Positions 1 to 10,029 of a stretch of 64,000 nucleotides of DNA are shown in pieces. Each line of letters starts with the position of its first letter. Within the stretch, counting starts at the first letter, position 1. Both the position numbers and the translations under genes were made by a program. Below the pieces are notes generated by a model, which did not search any database, had not been told where the DNA came from, and saw only the letters and a list, made by a program, of their open reading frames with translations. The stretch spans positions 186,001 to 250,000 of the forward strand of contig NZ_JNNO01000001.1 in the NCBI RefSeq assembly GCF_000735585.1, in the 5' to 3' direction. This DNA is from Devosia sp. LC5 (GTDB taxonomy: Bacteria > Pseudomonadota > Alphaproteobacteria > Rhizobiales > Devosiaceae).

Positions 1-1538
1 CTCGCGATTCGAATGAACGAGGCCTTGTAGCCCGCCAGATTGGCGAACTGGTCTAACCGTCCGCTCAGGTGTTCGCCATTGAGAAACGCGAAGTCCTGCG
101 GCAGCACCAGTGCCAGCACGTTGCCATCTACTTCGAAGCGGATACGCGGCAGTATCCCCGGCATGGCCGCCGTCATCGGATAGGCGACGCGGAACAGCGC
201 CCCGATCAGCTTGGCGCGCTGCGATGCATCCGGCGTGGCGAGGGCCAGCAATGGCTGGTCGATGCCCTTCATCTTGAGCCCGCCATAGCGCACGGCAATG
301 ACCTGGCAGAGGAAGGCGCGACCGGGATGATCCACACCGGTTAGGGAGCCATAGGCCACTGCATCTACGCTCTGCACGCCCCGATAGTCGGGGTGGGCGC
401 GCCAGGCAATGTCGGCCAGAAGGCAGGCCACGGTGCGCAGCCGCGTTTCCTCAGCCGTTTCCACAATGCCCGCGGCGGCAAAATATTGCCCGGTAAATTC
501 GATCAGGTCATTGGCATGCGAAGGCGAGCGCGAGCGCAGCACGGAGAGCTCTTCGGCCGCCTGGATCAGCGGATCGATCGCCTGTTCCTTGGGGTCGAGC
601 AAGCCATGCAGATAGCCCTCGCGCACGCCCAGCGCCGAGAACATCACATTGGTAAAGGCGCCGGTCTTTAACACTTCGCCTAGCACAGCGGCACCGAACG
701 GCACCAGATCGCGTCGCGAGGAGCTGACGAATTCAGAACCAGGATAATTCTTGAGCGAGCCAGCCTCGACGATCTCGGTGCAGAGCGCGATCATGTCCTC
801 GGCGGGTACCGTATAATGCTGCACCATCTGCAGCGGGTAGTCGCGCAACACCTGATGCAGCTTGGCCAGCGAACGCCAGGTGCCGCCAATGGCCGCAAAA
901 CTATTGCCCGGCGCGACGGTCTTGAGGATGGAGGCTTCCAGCCTCTCCCGCACGATGCTCGCGGCCTTGACCGGACTGCCGTTGCTGTCGTCCTGCAGGC
1001 GGATCACGCCGAGTTCGTAGGATTCTCCATTGGTGTCATTGCCGTTCTTGATGGCAGAGAGCTCAAGGCTGCCGCCACCCAGATCACCAACAATGCCATC
1101 AAATCCCGGAATGCCGGCCACCACGCCCAGCGCTGCGAAATGGGCCTCCCGCTCGCCGCTCAGCACCTGGACCTTGGTGTCCATGATGGTTTCGACGGCG
1201 TTGACGAAGTCTTCGCGATTGGCCGCGTCACGCACCGCGGAGGTCGCCAGCACATAGACTTTGCCCACCCGCATCATCCGCGCCACTAGCGCAAAGCGCT
1301 TGATGGCCTCGATCGCCTGGGCGACATTGGCGTCGGCCAGGCGCCCGGTCTGGGCAATGCCGCGCCCCAGGGCGCAGGCGGATTTTTCGTTATAGAGCGG
1401 CGTCAGCGAGCGCGCGTGGCGCTCGTAGACGACCAGGCGGACGGAATTGGAGCCGATATCGAGGACGGCCACGGGCTTTGCGCCCTTGATCCGCCCCTGT
1501 GCCGTTGGATCGGCATCGACCCCCCAGAATTGTGTCAA
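1..1538 (-). CDS. ppx: Exopolyphosphatase, Ppx/GppA family (3' end beyond window)
   Basis: Hydrolyses terminal phosphates of polyphosphate (or pppGpp) in the cytoplasm. The reading frame stays open to base 1, giving at least 512 residues, close to the family's full length. The ASKHA phosphate-binding motif [14 protein letters not shown] lies at about residue 26 and the second glycine-rich loop [10 protein letters not shown] at about residue 150. I chose a TTG start at 1538: an in-frame TGA lies just upstream, GAGG sits 7 bases before the TTG, and the TTG overlaps the ppk stop codon (TTGA), implying translational coupling. Pairing a polyphosphate hydrolase with the polyphosphate kinase is a common arrangement. 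Confidence 0.93.
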   Translation of the reverse strand, partial: MTQFWGVDADPTAQGRIKGAKPVAVLDIGSNSVRLVVYERHARSLTPLYNEKSACALGRGIAQTGRLADANVAQAIEAIKRFALVARMMRVGKVYVLATSAVRDAANREDFVNAVETIMDTKVQVLSGEREAHFAALGVVAGIPGFDGIVGDLGGGSLELSAIKNGNDTNGESYELGVIRLQDDSNGSPVKAASIVRERLEASILKTVAPGNSFAAIGGTWRSLAKLHQVLRDYPLQMVQHYTVPAEDMIALCTEIVEAGSLKNYPGSEFVSSSRRDLVPFGAAVLGEVLKTGAFTNVMFSALGVREGYLHGLLDPKEQAIDPLIQAAEELSVLRSRSPSHANDLIEFTGQYFAAAGIVETAEETRLRTVACLLADIAWRAHPDYRGVQSVDAVAYGSLTGVDHPGRAFLCQVIAVRYGGLKMKGIDQPLLALATPDASQRAKLIGALFRVAYPMTAAMPGILPRIRFEVDGNVLALVLPQDFAFLNGEHLSGRLDQFANLAGYKASFIRIA

Positions 1539-3706
1539 ACCGTATCCTCGTCGCCCTCACCTATTCCGGCGCTGCCGCGACCCGACAGCGAAGGATTGGT
1601 CATGAAATAATCGTGCGCATTAAACGGCTCTTCGCCTTCGGCCATGCGAATGCGGTGCGAGCTGCCGTCGGGCAACACTTCCCAGCTCTGCTGGTTGTCG
1701 CGCAGATAGGCAACCAGAATCCGGTCCAGGATCTGCTTATGCACGGTCTTGTTGAGAATAGGCACCATGATTTCCACGCGCCCATCAAGGTTCCGGCCCA
1801 TGATATCGGCAGACGAAATATAGACCCGCGCATTCGGATTGGGCATAGCCTCGCCATTGCCGAAACAATAGATGCGGCTGTGTTCGAGGAAGCGGCCGAC
1901 GACCGATTTGACCCTGATATTGTCCGAAAAGCCGGGAATGCCTGGCCGCAGGCAGCAGATGCCGCGCACGATCAGGTCGACCTTCACGCCGGCCTGGCTC
2001 GCGTCATAAAGTGCGTCGATCACCTGCGGATCGACCAGCGAATTCATCTTGAGCAGGATGCTGGCCGGCTTGCCCTGGCGGGCATGTTCGATCTCGCGGC
2101 CAACATCGTCGATCAGCGTCTGGCGTAGATTGACGGGGGAAACCGCGATGGTCTCAAGCTCGGTCGGGCGCGCATAGCCGGTGATGAAATTGAACACCCG
2201 CGCCACGTCCCGCGTGATCGCCGGATCGATGGTGAAATAGCTCAGGTCGGTATAAATCTTGGCAGTTATCGGGTGATAATTGCCCGTGCCGATGTGGCAA
2301 TAGCTGACCAGCTTGCCCTTTTCGCGGCGGACCACCTGGCTCATCTTGGCGTGGGTCTTGAGCTCGATGAACCCGAATACCACCTGCGCCCCTGCCCGCT
2401 CCAGATCGCGCGCCCAGCGGATATTGGCCTCTTCGTCAAAGCGTGCCTTGAGCTCGACCAGGCAGGTCACCGACTTGCCGGCTTCCGCCGCCATCACCAG
2501 CGCCTTGATGATCGGGCTATCGGATGAGGTGCGATAGAGCGTCTGTTTGATGGCGACCACATCAGGGTCGCGCGCCGCCTGCATCAGGAACTGCGCCACC
2601 ACGTCAAAGCTCTCGAATGGGTGATGCACCAGGATGTCCTTGGCGCGAATGGCAGCAAAACTGTCGCCATTATAGTCGCGGATGCGCTCGGGGAACCGCG
2701 CCAGATAGGGCGTGAACTTGAGATCAGGCCGCTCGACATCGCAGACCTTGCGCGCATCGGCCAGCCCGAGGAAACCTTGCACCTCGAAGATATCGCCATC
2801 CTTGACGCCCAGCTGTTCGCCAATCTGGCGCTTGAGCGCCCGGGGCGTCGAGCTCTCGATTTCGAGCCGGATCACTTGGCCGCGGCGGCGCTGGCGCAAG
2901 GCGGATTCGAACTCCACCACCAGATCGGCCGCCTCGTCATCGATTTCGATTTCGCTGTCGCGGATCACCCGGAAGGCACCGGAACCAACCACTTCGTGGC
3001 CCGGAAACATCTTGTGAAAGAACAACTTGACCAGGGTGTCTATCGTAACGACTTCAGTCCGGCCCTCCGAGACGAGCCCCGTCGGCAGGTTGATGAAGCG
3101 GTCGAGATTGCCTGGAATACGCACCAAAGCGGTCAGCGGCTGGTCGCTATCGGGGCGGCGCAGTTCGAAGGCGAGTGCCAGGCCCAGATTGGGAATGAAC
3201 GGAAATGGATGCGCCGGATCGACCGCAATCGGCGTCAGCACGGGGAAGATTTCCTCACGGAACAGCTTCTGCAGGTAATTGACCTGGTCGGCGCTGAGGT
3301 CATCCTCCTCATGGATCACCACATTCTGCGCGAACAATTCCTCGCGCAGGCTCTGCCAATGATCCTGCTGCTCCAGTTGCAGGTGCTGGGCGAGTGTGGC
3401 GATTTCCTCAAGCTGCTCGGCCGGCGTCAAGCCGTCGGCGCTTTGCTTGGACAGCCCTGCCCGCAGTTGGCCTTTGAGGCCGGCCACGCGGACCATGTAG
3501 AATTCATCCAGGTTATTGGCCGAGATCGACACGAAACGCAGCCGCTCGAGCAGCGGATGGCTTTCATTGCCGGCCTCTTCGAGCACCCGCATATTGAATT
3601 GCAACCAGCTGACTTCGCGGTTGACGAACCGGGCCGGGCTGGCGCGCAGGGCCCCGGCATCGGGCACGCCCGCGTCGGCTTCGGCGAAATCGCTCATTTC
3701 ATTCAT
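1535..3706 (-). CDS. ppk: Polyphosphate kinase 1
   Basis: Reversibly polymerises the gamma-phosphate of ATP into polyphosphate. The protein has 723 residues, normal for PPK1. It contains the phosphorylated-histidine region ([20 protein letters not shown]) and the second conserved histidine segment ([13 protein letters not shown]), plus the N-terminal segment [14 protein letters not shown] start at the ATG at 3706 (MNEMSDF), which overlaps the hda stop by 8 bases; the frame is open further upstream but that stretch lies inside hda. The ATG at 3697 (MSDF) is an alternative. Co-transcribed with hda upstream and ppx downstream. Confidence 0.95.
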   Translation of the reverse strand: MNEMSDFAEADAGVPDAGALRASPARFVNREVSWLQFNMRVLEEAGNESHPLLERLRFVSISANNLDEFYMVRVAGLKGQLRAGLSKQSADGLTPAEQLEEIATLAQHLQLEQQDHWQSLREELFAQNVVIHEEDDLSADQVNYLQKLFREEIFPVLTPIAVDPAHPFPFIPNLGLALAFELRRPDSDQPLTALVRIPGNLDRFINLPTGLVSEGRTEVVTIDTLVKLFFHKMFPGHEVVGSGAFRVIRDSEIEIDDEAADLVVEFESALRQRRRGQVIRLEIESSTPRALKRQIGEQLGVKDGDIFEVQGFLGLADARKVCDVERPDLKFTPYLARFPERIRDYNGDSFAAIRAKDILVHHPFESFDVVAQFLMQAARDPDVVAIKQTLYRTSSDSPIIKALVMAAEAGKSVTCLVELKARFDEEANIRWARDLERAGAQVVFGFIELKTHAKMSQVVRREKGKLVSYCHIGTGNYHPITAKIYTDLSYFTIDPAITRDVARVFNFITGYARPTELETIAVSPVNLRQTLIDDVGREIEHARQGKPASILLKMNSLVDPQVIDALYDASQAGVKVDLIVRGICCLRPGIPGFSDNIRVKSVVGRFLEHSRIYCFGNGEAMPNPNARVYISSADIMGRNLDGRVEIMVPILNKTVHKQILDRILVAYLRDNQQSWEVLPDGSSHRIRMAEGEEPFNAHDYFMTNPSLSGRGSAGIGEGDEDTV

Positions 3707-4430
3707 CGTCCGGCCCATCCCAATCCTGTTCGTGCTGCACCGCGCCGCGAGCGACCGCGCGGCGGTCGAGCGCATCGGCGGCGATGCTGCGGGTAATGGC
3801 CGTACCCTTTGCCAGGGCCAGCCTATCCATGAGGTCAGCAAGAATCGAGACTTCCTCGGTTGAGCGCTCCATGCGCGCTACGAGATAGCCAATGATTCTG
3901 GGATCGACCTTGATCTGCCGATCACCGAACAGTTTCACGAACATCTGTGACAATTGAATGTCGTCCGTCATTTCGAGGCTGAACGCGGTCGCCCGCCGCG
4001 CCCGTGAGCGCACATCATCGGTCGCCAGCGGCCATTGCGCAACCTCTTCGCGCGCCGTCAGCAAGATGGCCCGCTGGTCGCGCATCGATTGGTTGAGCAG
4101 GTGAAACAATCCCGCCTCGTCATAGCCCAGCCGATCCACGTCCTCCACCACCAGCGGCGTGCGCCCGCCCCGCGTTGCCAGCGCCTCCAGCTCACCGGCA
4201 CCGGCGAAATGCGCACCGCTGCGATCAGCGAAAATCCGCGCCAGGTGGGATTTGCCCGAGGCCGCCGGCCCGATCAGCAGCGTCAGCGGTTCGGACCAAT
4301 ACGGAAAAGCCAATATCCGCCCGTGCGCCAGGGCGTTGCCCTCGCCGACCAGAAAATCGCCTTCGCCCTGGGCAGGAATATGCGACAGCTCGAAGGCGAG
4401 CTGCCCCCTTGTGTCATTTGTCTCGTCCAT
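3699..4430 (-). CDS. hda: DnaA-homologue Hda/HdaA, regulator of replication initiation
   Basis: A 243-residue AAA+ protein resembling DnaA domain III without the DNA-binding domain IV. Hda homologues stimulate hydrolysis of DnaA-bound ATP together with the sliding clamp. Visible features are an N-terminal FELSHIPA-type segment, Walker [12 protein letters not shown], a Walker B-like [10 protein letters not shown], and a sensor-2-like region [13 protein letters not shown]. The start at 4430 (MDETND) follows the upstream permease stop after one base, so the genes are probably co-transcribed. Position next to ppk and a PerM-like permease is usual in this order. Confidence 0.88.
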   Translation of the reverse strand: MDETNDTRGQLAFELSHIPAQGEGDFLVGEGNALAHGRILAFPYWSEPLTLLIGPAASGKSHLARIFADRSGAHFAGAGELEALATRGGRTPLVVEDVDRLGYDEAGLFHLLNQSMRDQRAILLTAREEVAQWPLATDDVRSRARRATAFSLEMTDDIQLSQMFVKLFGDRQIKVDPRIIGYLVARMERSTEEVSILADLMDRLALAKGTAITRSIAADALDRRAVARGAVQHEQDWDGPDDE

Positions 4431-4431
4431 G

Positions 4432-5523
4432 TCAGGCCGCGCTGGCATCGCCATCGGCGTCCCCATTGGTGCCCTTGTACAGCGTACTCGCTTTGTATTT
4501 TCGCACGCCATAGCGGATCAGCACAGCCACGATCGCCGCCAGCGGCACGGCCAGCAACAGGCCGACAAAGCCGAACAGCGCACCGAACGCCAGCAGCGCA
4601 AACATCAGCCAGACCGGATTGATATTAATCGAGGAGCCCACCAGCTTTGGATAAAGAATATTGCCCTCGATGAACTGCCAGACCATGAAAATTGCGCAGA
4701 CGGCCACGACCATCCACCAATTTGGCCAGAACTGCACGATTGCAATGCCCAGTGACAGTGCAAAGCCCACGGCGAAGCCGGCAAATGGTATGAAGCTCAG
4801 CAAGCCGCCGATAATGCCGACCGCCAGGCCGAAATTGAGCCCGATCAGGCTGAGCGCCGTCGCATAATAGGCTGCGTCGATCAGCAACACGCCGCCCTGC
4901 CCGCGCAACACCCCCGCCATGGACCGGTCGATATCCTTGAGGATGCCATTGATCTCTTCCTTGTAGTCCTGCGGCAGCAGGCTCTGTAGCCCCCGCACCA
5001 TGCCCTCCCAGTCGAGCAGCAGATAGAAGGCCACAACCGGGGTCAGGATGGTGATGCCGATAACGCTTGCCCCGGTATAGCCAATATTGACCAACTCGGC
5101 CGGCAGCGTCGCGATAAAGCCTAGCGCCTGCCGCGTCAGATCGTTGATCGTGCCCTCGAATTGGGCGGCCCGCTCCGGCCCCAGCCATTCATTGATCTCT
5201 GGCGACCAACGGCGGATCAGCGCCTGCAGGTCGGCGACGTAGCCGGGCAAGCGCTGGATAAGGCCCACCACCTGCTGGCCGATCAGCGGCACCAGCATGA
5301 CGAACAGACTGACAATGATGGCAATCACGCAGAGCAGCACCACTGCGGTCGCCGAGCCGCGGTTAAACTTCCACTGTTGCAGCTGATTGACCAGCGGGTT
5401 CAGCAGGTAGGCCAAAGCCGCCCCGACGACGAATGGAAGCAGAATGCCGCGGAACAGCCAGAGAAGTAGAATAAGGACAACAAGGAAGCTGATCCAGATC
5501 AGCACTTGATTTCGCAGCGTCAT
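4432..5523 (-). CDS. AI-2E family (PerM-like) membrane transporter
   Basis: Polytopic inner-membrane protein of 363 residues in the AI-2E/PerM permease family. It opens with two hydrophobic helices ([10 protein letters not shown], then [17 protein letters not shown]), followed by a soluble stretch and a cluster of helices at the C-terminal half with the family-typical [13 protein letters not shown] segment. The substrate cannot be told from sequence; members export AI-2, auxin or sodium. I favour the ATG at 5523; a GTG at 5631 preceded by GGGGA would add 36 residues. It is divergent from purM and leads into hda-ppk-ppx. Confidence 0.82.
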   Translation of the reverse strand: MTLRNQVLIWISFLVVLILLLWLFRGILLPFVVGAALAYLLNPLVNQLQQWKFNRGSATAVVLLCVIAIIVSLFVMLVPLIGQQVVGLIQRLPGYVADLQALIRRWSPEINEWLGPERAAQFEGTINDLTRQALGFIATLPAELVNIGYTGASVIGITILTPVVAFYLLLDWEGMVRGLQSLLPQDYKEEINGILKDIDRSMAGVLRGQGGVLLIDAAYYATALSLIGLNFGLAVGIIGGLLSFIPFAGFAVGFALSLGIAIVQFWPNWWMVVAVCAIFMVWQFIEGNILYPKLVGSSININPVWLMFALLAFGALFGFVGLLLAVPLAAIVAVLIRYGVRKYKASTLYKGTNGDADGDASAA

Positions 5524-5656
5524 TGCGTTGGCCAACCCTTGCGTCGCGGTGGTGGAGAAGCTATCAGGCCGTCTAGCTTCCGGCGCCGGAGTTGGCAATC
5601 GCCTTGGCTTTCCGGTAATGGCTTTGCGCACGCTTTCCCCAAACGGTTCCTGGCCA

Positions 5657-6733
5657 ATGTCCGATCCTCAAAACCTGACATCAAACGGTCTCTCATACAA
5701 GCAGGCCGGTGTCGACATCGATGCAGGCAATGCGCTGGTCGAGGCCATCAAGCCCGCAGTGCGCTCCACGAGGCGCCCCGGCGCCGACGGCGAGATCGGC
5801 GGCTTTGGCGGCCTGTTCGACCTCAAGGCCGCCGGATTTACCGATCCGGTTCTGGTGGCTGCCAATGATGGGGTGGGCACCAAGCTCAAGATTGCTATCG
5901 ATACCGGCAATCATTCCACCATCGGCATCGATCTCGTCGCCATGTGCGTCAACGACATCATCGTGCAAGGCGCCGAGCCGCTGTTCTTCCTCGATTATTT
6001 GGCCACCGGCAAGCTGGATGTCGAACAGGGCACGGCCATTGTTTCGGGCATTGCCGAGGGTTGCCGCATTGCCGGCTGCGCACTGATTGGCGGGGAAACC
6101 GCTGAGATGCCGGGCATGTATCATGGCAATGACTATGATCTGGCCGGCTTTGCCGTGGGCGCCGCCGAACGCGGCTCGCTCCTGCCCCGTCCCGATATCG
6201 CTGCTGGCGATACACTGGTGGCCATCGCCTCCTCGGGCGTGCATTCCAACGGCTATTCGCTGGTGCGCAAGATTGTCGATCTGTCGGGCATTGATTGGTA
6301 TATGGATGCGCCCTTTGCGCCCGGCCAGTCGCTGTCCGAAGCCCTGCTGACGCCCACCCGCATTTATGTGAAGCCGCTGCTGGCCGCCCTCAAGGCAGGC
6401 ATCGGCATCAAGGCGCTGGCACACATTACCGGTGGCGGATTCATCGACAATATTCCGCGCGTACTGCCCGACCATCTGGCGGCCCATGTCGATCTCAACG
6501 CCATCACCGTGCCCAAGGTCTATGGCTGGCTCAGCCATATTGGTGGCATGAATGAGCGCGAAATGCTGCGCACCTTCAATTGCGGCGTCGGCATGCTGGT
6601 GGCGGTGGCGCCCGCGGATGCGGAGAAGCTGGTCGAACAGCTCAACGCCGCTGGCGAAACCGCCTCCATCGTCGGCAAGCTGACCGAACGAACCGGCGAG
6701 CCGGTAACCTTTGAAGGCAAGCTCTCGCTGTGA
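5657..6733 (+). CDS. purM: Phosphoribosylformylglycinamidine cyclo-ligase (AIR synthetase)
   Basis: Converts FGAM to AIR in de novo purine synthesis using ATP. The 358-residue protein begins [20 protein letters not shown], matching the family N-terminus ([11 protein letters not shown]), and contains FGGLFDLK, the DGVGTKLK nucleotide/Mg loop, [11 protein letters not shown] and [13 protein letters not shown]. The frame is open upstream, but homology starts at 5657. It overlaps purN by four bases (GTGA), the common purMN pair. Confidence 0.96.
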   Translation: MSDPQNLTSNGLSYKQAGVDIDAGNALVEAIKPAVRSTRRPGADGEIGGFGGLFDLKAAGFTDPVLVAANDGVGTKLKIAIDTGNHSTIGIDLVAMCVNDIIVQGAEPLFFLDYLATGKLDVEQGTAIVSGIAEGCRIAGCALIGGETAEMPGMYHGNDYDLAGFAVGAAERGSLLPRPDIAAGDTLVAIASSGVHSNGYSLVRKIVDLSGIDWYMDAPFAPGQSLSEALLTPTRIYVKPLLAALKAGIGIKALAHITGGGFIDNIPRVLPDHLAAHVDLNAITVPKVYGWLSHIGGMNEREMLRTFNCGVGMLVAVAPADAEKLVEQLNAAGETASIVGKLTERTGEPVTFEGKLSL

Positions 6734-7317
6734 GCCGCAAGCGCGTCGCCATCCTGATTTCGGGCCGCGGCTCCAATATGCAGGCGCTGATCGAGGCCGC
6801 CAAGGCGCCGGATTTTCCGGCCGAAATCGTCGGCGTCTTCTCCAATAAATCCGACGCGCCGGGCCTCGATTTCGCCCGAGCCAATGGGGTTCCAACCGCC
6901 ACGCGCTCGCACAAGGATTTCGCGACCCGCGAAGACTTCGATGCCGTGATCGACCAGACGCTGACCGCTTGGCAGGTGGACTATGTGTGTCTCGCCGGCT
7001 TCATGCGCATTTTCTCAACCGGCTTCGCCCGCAAATGGACTGGGCGGATGCTCAATATCCATCCTTCGCTGTTGCCCAAATACAAGGGCCTGCACCCTCA
7101 CCAGCAGGCGCTCGACGATGGCGCGAGCGTGCATGGCTGCACCGTCCATTGGGTCATCCCCGAGTTGGATGACGGTCCGGCGATCCTGCAGGCCCAGGTG
7201 CCAATCCTGCCCGGCGACACGGCCGAGACATTGGCGGCCCGTACGCTAGTCGCCGAACACCGCATCTATCCCGAGGCCCTGCGCATGCTGGCCTCGGGCG
7301 AGATTGCGCCGCTTTAG
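6730..7317 (+). CDS. purN: Phosphoribosylglycinamide formyltransferase 1
   Basis: Transfers a formyl group from 10-formyl-THF to GAR in purine synthesis. The 195-residue protein uses a GTG start inside the purM stop (GTGA overlap). It has the N-terminal phosphate-binding [14 protein letters not shown], the catalytic [20 protein letters not shown] block with the conserved Asn and His, and the [16 protein letters not shown] segment with the catalytic Asp. Its TAG stop overlaps the stop codon of the convergent nucleosidase gene. Confidence 0.96.
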   Translation: MSRKRVAILISGRGSNMQALIEAAKAPDFPAEIVGVFSNKSDAPGLDFARANGVPTATRSHKDFATREDFDAVIDQTLTAWQVDYVCLAGFMRIFSTGFARKWTGRMLNIHPSLLPKYKGLHPHQQALDDGASVHGCTVHWVIPELDDGPAILQAQVPILPGDTAETLAARTLVAEHRIYPEALRMLASGEIAPL

Positions 7318-8225
7318 TACGGTAGCGCGGCGATAAACGCCGTCACCACTGCCGCCGAATTGGCCGATGCCAGTCCCATGAACGTGCCCATCTCATTCTC
7401 CCCTTCCCCGCCGCCGGCTAGGTCAGAGAGCGAGCGGAAAGCGATGAACGGCACCTTGTTGGCATAGGCGACATGCGCGACCGCCGCGCTTTCCATATCC
7501 AGCACCTGGGCTTCGAACGTGCCAAAGGCATATTCGCGGAACGCCGCATTGTCGACGAAAGCCGCCCCCGACACGCCATTACCGCCGACATAGATGCCCG
7601 GCGCCGTCGTCAGGCATTTATTGGCCTCGACACAATCTTCAAGATTGATGTCGGCCGCCACTTTCTCGGCCACGGCCAGCAGGTCCGGATCGACCGCAAA
7701 CCAGAATTTCTCTTCCGGTTCAGCGCCTTCCCTGGCGACGCCAACATTCTGCGGGAAGATCATCCCGAAATTGGGAAACGGCGCCTCAAGGAATGGCGGC
7801 GGCGCGAATTCACCCTCCGCGGTCTCGCGCGCGAGGATCGCGTCGAGATATTGCCCCCACTGAGCCGGCACGATGACGTCCCCGATATGCCGCTCGGGAT
7901 TGACGCCGCCGGCAATGCCGGAAAACACGATGCTCTCGAGGTTGAAGAAGTCCATCGCCAGTTGCGAGGTCATCGCCGCGTTGACCATGCTGACCCCGGT
8001 CAGGAACAGCACGACTGGCTTGCCCTCGATCAGCCCGGTCGCAAAGGTCGTGCCATTGACCGTATAGTCCTTGCGCTCGCTCAGCGCCTCCTGCAGCACG
8101 ATCCACTCGGGCGCGAAGGCGGACATCACGGCAATACGGGGCGTCGTGTCCAGTGTTTCCGCGGCCAGTGCCGGGGTGCAGGTCAAGGCGGCAAGCAGAG
8201 ATGCGGCAATTGTTGTTTTCAGCAT
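7314..8225 (-). CDS. Exported MTA/SAH nucleosidase-like (PNP/UDP phosphorylase superfamily) protein
   Basis: A 303-residue protein with a signal peptide (TTIAASLLAALTCTPALA, cleaved near residue 21), so probably periplasmic. The fold markers of the nucleoside phosphorylase/MTA-SAH nucleosidase superfamily are present: SGIAGGVN, VLDMESAAVAHVAY with the catalytic-type glutamate, and FRSLSDLAGG with the conserved aspartate. It probably cleaves a purine nucleoside or related compound outside the cytoplasm; the substrate is unknown. The gene converges on purN, the two stop codons overlapping. Upstream it is divergent from a DMT permease. Confidence 0.82.
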   Translation of the reverse strand: MLKTTIAASLLAALTCTPALAAETLDTTPRIAVMSAFAPEWIVLQEALSERKDYTVNGTTFATGLIEGKPVVLFLTGVSMVNAAMTSQLAMDFFNLESIVFSGIAGGVNPERHIGDVIVPAQWGQYLDAILARETAEGEFAPPPFLEAPFPNFGMIFPQNVGVAREGAEPEEKFWFAVDPDLLAVAEKVAADINLEDCVEANKCLTTAPGIYVGGNGVSGAAFVDNAAFREYAFGTFEAQVLDMESAAVAHVAYANKVPFIAFRSLSDLAGGGEGENEMGTFMGLASANSAAVVTAFIAALPY

Positions 8226-8403
8226 GAGTCCCTCATTATTTGCCGGGAAAGACTAGTGAGCCCGATCCAACCAGGCTATCGCCAGTCGCGCATGGCTGCA
8301 TCTCTCCATCAGCGGCGCTGATAACGGTCATCGTCAAAATCGGTTCGACCTTTGTTCTCGCCGGGCGTAAGTTCCGGTTCTTATCGGGCTGGGGAGGAAT
8401 CAC

Positions 8404-9297
8404 ATGGCCGCGCGTGACTGGGCTTTGCTCATCTTTGTCGGCAGCATCTGGGGCTGCTCGTTCCTGTTCAACGCCGTGTTGATTCGCGAACTGGGGCCGA
8501 TCTGGGTCGCCGCTGGCCGCGTGAGCATTGCGGCCATTGCCAGCTGGGTTATTTTCTTCGCCATGCGCAAGCCGCTGCCGCGCGATCCCGTGCTTTATCT
8601 CAAGCTGGGCCTGCTTGGCGTGTTCAGCTATGCCCTGCCCTTCACGCTATTCCCGCTCGGCCAGGCCCATATTCCCAGCGGGCTAACGGCCATCATCAAC
8701 GCACTGACCCCGATCCTCACCGTTCTGGTCGCCCACTTCTGGCCTGGCGGCGAAAAGGCAAAATACAACAAGGCGCTCGGCGTCGTTGCCGGCTTCGCCG
8801 GTGCAGCCCTGCTGGCGTCTCCGGCCCTCACCGGTGGGCATGCCAGCGATCAGCTGATCGGCATCGGCTTCTGCCTGCTCGCGACAATCCTTTATGCGGT
8901 CACGCTCAATGTCGCCCGCAGCTTCCGCATGATCGAACCGACCACGCTGGCCACCATCGCCCTGACCGGGGCGGCAATCGCCTCCGTGCCAGTCGCCTTC
9001 GCCGTCGAAGGTGTACCCCATGTCACACGCCTCGAAACCTGGGCCGCCTGGCTGGCCCTCGGCCTGTTCTCGACGGCACTGACCTTCCAGATCATGTACC
9101 GCCTGCTGCCCCGCATCGGCGCAACCAACTTCGCCTCCAACACTTTTATTTCCCCGGTCGTCGCCATCATTCTGGGCGTCACGCTGCTGGGGGAAATCAT
9201 CCTGCCCGTCCATATTGCGGGCATGCTGCTGGTGTTTGTCGGCCTGCTCTGCATCGATGGCCGCATCTTCAAGCTGGGCCGCCGCGCGCCCGCATAA
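8404..9297 (+). CDS. DMT superfamily (EamA) transporter
   Basis: A 297-residue inner-membrane protein with ten predicted hydrophobic helices arranged as two EamA repeats (first repeat from WALLIFVGSIWGCSFLFNAV; second from IGFCLLATILYAVTLNVARS). Such carriers usually export amino acids, nucleobases or other metabolites; no substrate can be assigned. It starts with ATG after a GGGGAGG ribosome binding site. The exported nucleosidase-like gene diverges from it across about 180 bases, so a shared purine-related role is possible but only a guess. Confidence 0.85.
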   Translation: MAARDWALLIFVGSIWGCSFLFNAVLIRELGPIWVAAGRVSIAAIASWVIFFAMRKPLPRDPVLYLKLGLLGVFSYALPFTLFPLGQAHIPSGLTAIINALTPILTVLVAHFWPGGEKAKYNKALGVVAGFAGAALLASPALTGGHASDQLIGIGFCLLATILYAVTLNVARSFRMIEPTTLATIALTGAAIASVPVAFAVEGVPHVTRLETWAAWLALGLFSTALTFQIMYRLLPRIGATNFASNTFISPVVAIILGVTLLGEIILPVHIAGMLLVFVGLLCIDGRIFKLGRRAPA

Positions 9298-9360
9298 GCC
9301 GCCATTGGCCTTTTACCGCGGCGGCGCTACGATCCCGCCGCGGTAACTGGAGATCGACGA

Positions 9361-9945
9361 GTGTTTCTCAAGACTGTCAGCCCGGAGGAAGCGACCGGCG
9401 AGGTCGCCAGGATCTACCAACACGAACAGACCAGCATCGGCTTCGTCATGGAAGCCACCCGCTGCTGGACGGCGCGGCCCGAAGTGCTGCCGCTCTATGA
9501 GCAATTTTCCGAAGGTATCAAGGCGAACTTCTCCCTCGGCATGCGCGCCTGGCGCCTCATCACCTTTATCGCCGCCAAGCAGGTGCCTTCGACCTATTGC
9601 ACCCATGTCTATGCCCGCTCGCTGACCAAGGAGCTTGGCTCAAAGGACATGGTACTCGCCCTGCAGCGCGACTACCGCTCTGCGGGCCTGTCGGAAAAGG
9701 AAGTGGCGATGCTGGCCTATGCCGAGCAGGTAGCCCGCGATGCGTCCAAGATCACCAAGGCCGATATCAACGCCCTGCGCGCCGTCGGCTTCACCGATGT
9801 GGAAATCTCCGACATCGCCCTCTGCGCCTCGTTCCGCGCCTTTATCAGCCGCTTCTTCGACGCGACGGGCGCGACCCCGGAGCCGGTGTTTTTCGACGCC
9901 GACCCCGTATTTCGTGATGCGATGACTGTGGGAAAGCCGATCTAA
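9361..9945 (+). CDS. AhpD-like / carboxymuconolactone decarboxylase family protein
   Basis: A 194-residue all-alpha protein resembling the peroxidase-related AhpD branch of the CMD superfamily. The start is GTG with GGAG 9 bases upstream. The segment around residue 80 (VPSTYCTHVYARSL) sits where AhpD proteins carry the redox CxxC, but here only one cysteine is followed by histidine, so classical disulfide peroxidase chemistry looks impaired. The later helix ALCASFRAFISRFFDATGA resembles the family's C-terminal helix. Function unknown. Confidence 0.7.
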   Translation: MFLKTVSPEEATGEVARIYQHEQTSIGFVMEATRCWTARPEVLPLYEQFSEGIKANFSLGMRAWRLITFIAAKQVPSTYCTHVYARSLTKELGSKDMVLALQRDYRSAGLSEKEVAMLAYAEQVARDASKITKADINALRAVGFTDVEISDIALCASFRAFISRFFDATGATPEPVFFDADPVFRDAMTVGKPI

Positions 9946-10029
9946 CAACGCATGTTGGAGGGCATGCATTGCACGTTCCCTCCACCGCGATCCCTTCACC
10001 CCACGGAGATGAGAGAGTTGGGGAGGCCC

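Noticed and set aside
8226-8403. Riboswitch or tRNA-like structure between the nucleosidase and the DMT permease
   Set aside because: GGTTCGACC recalls a T-loop, but no acceptor stem or other tRNA arms can be drawn.
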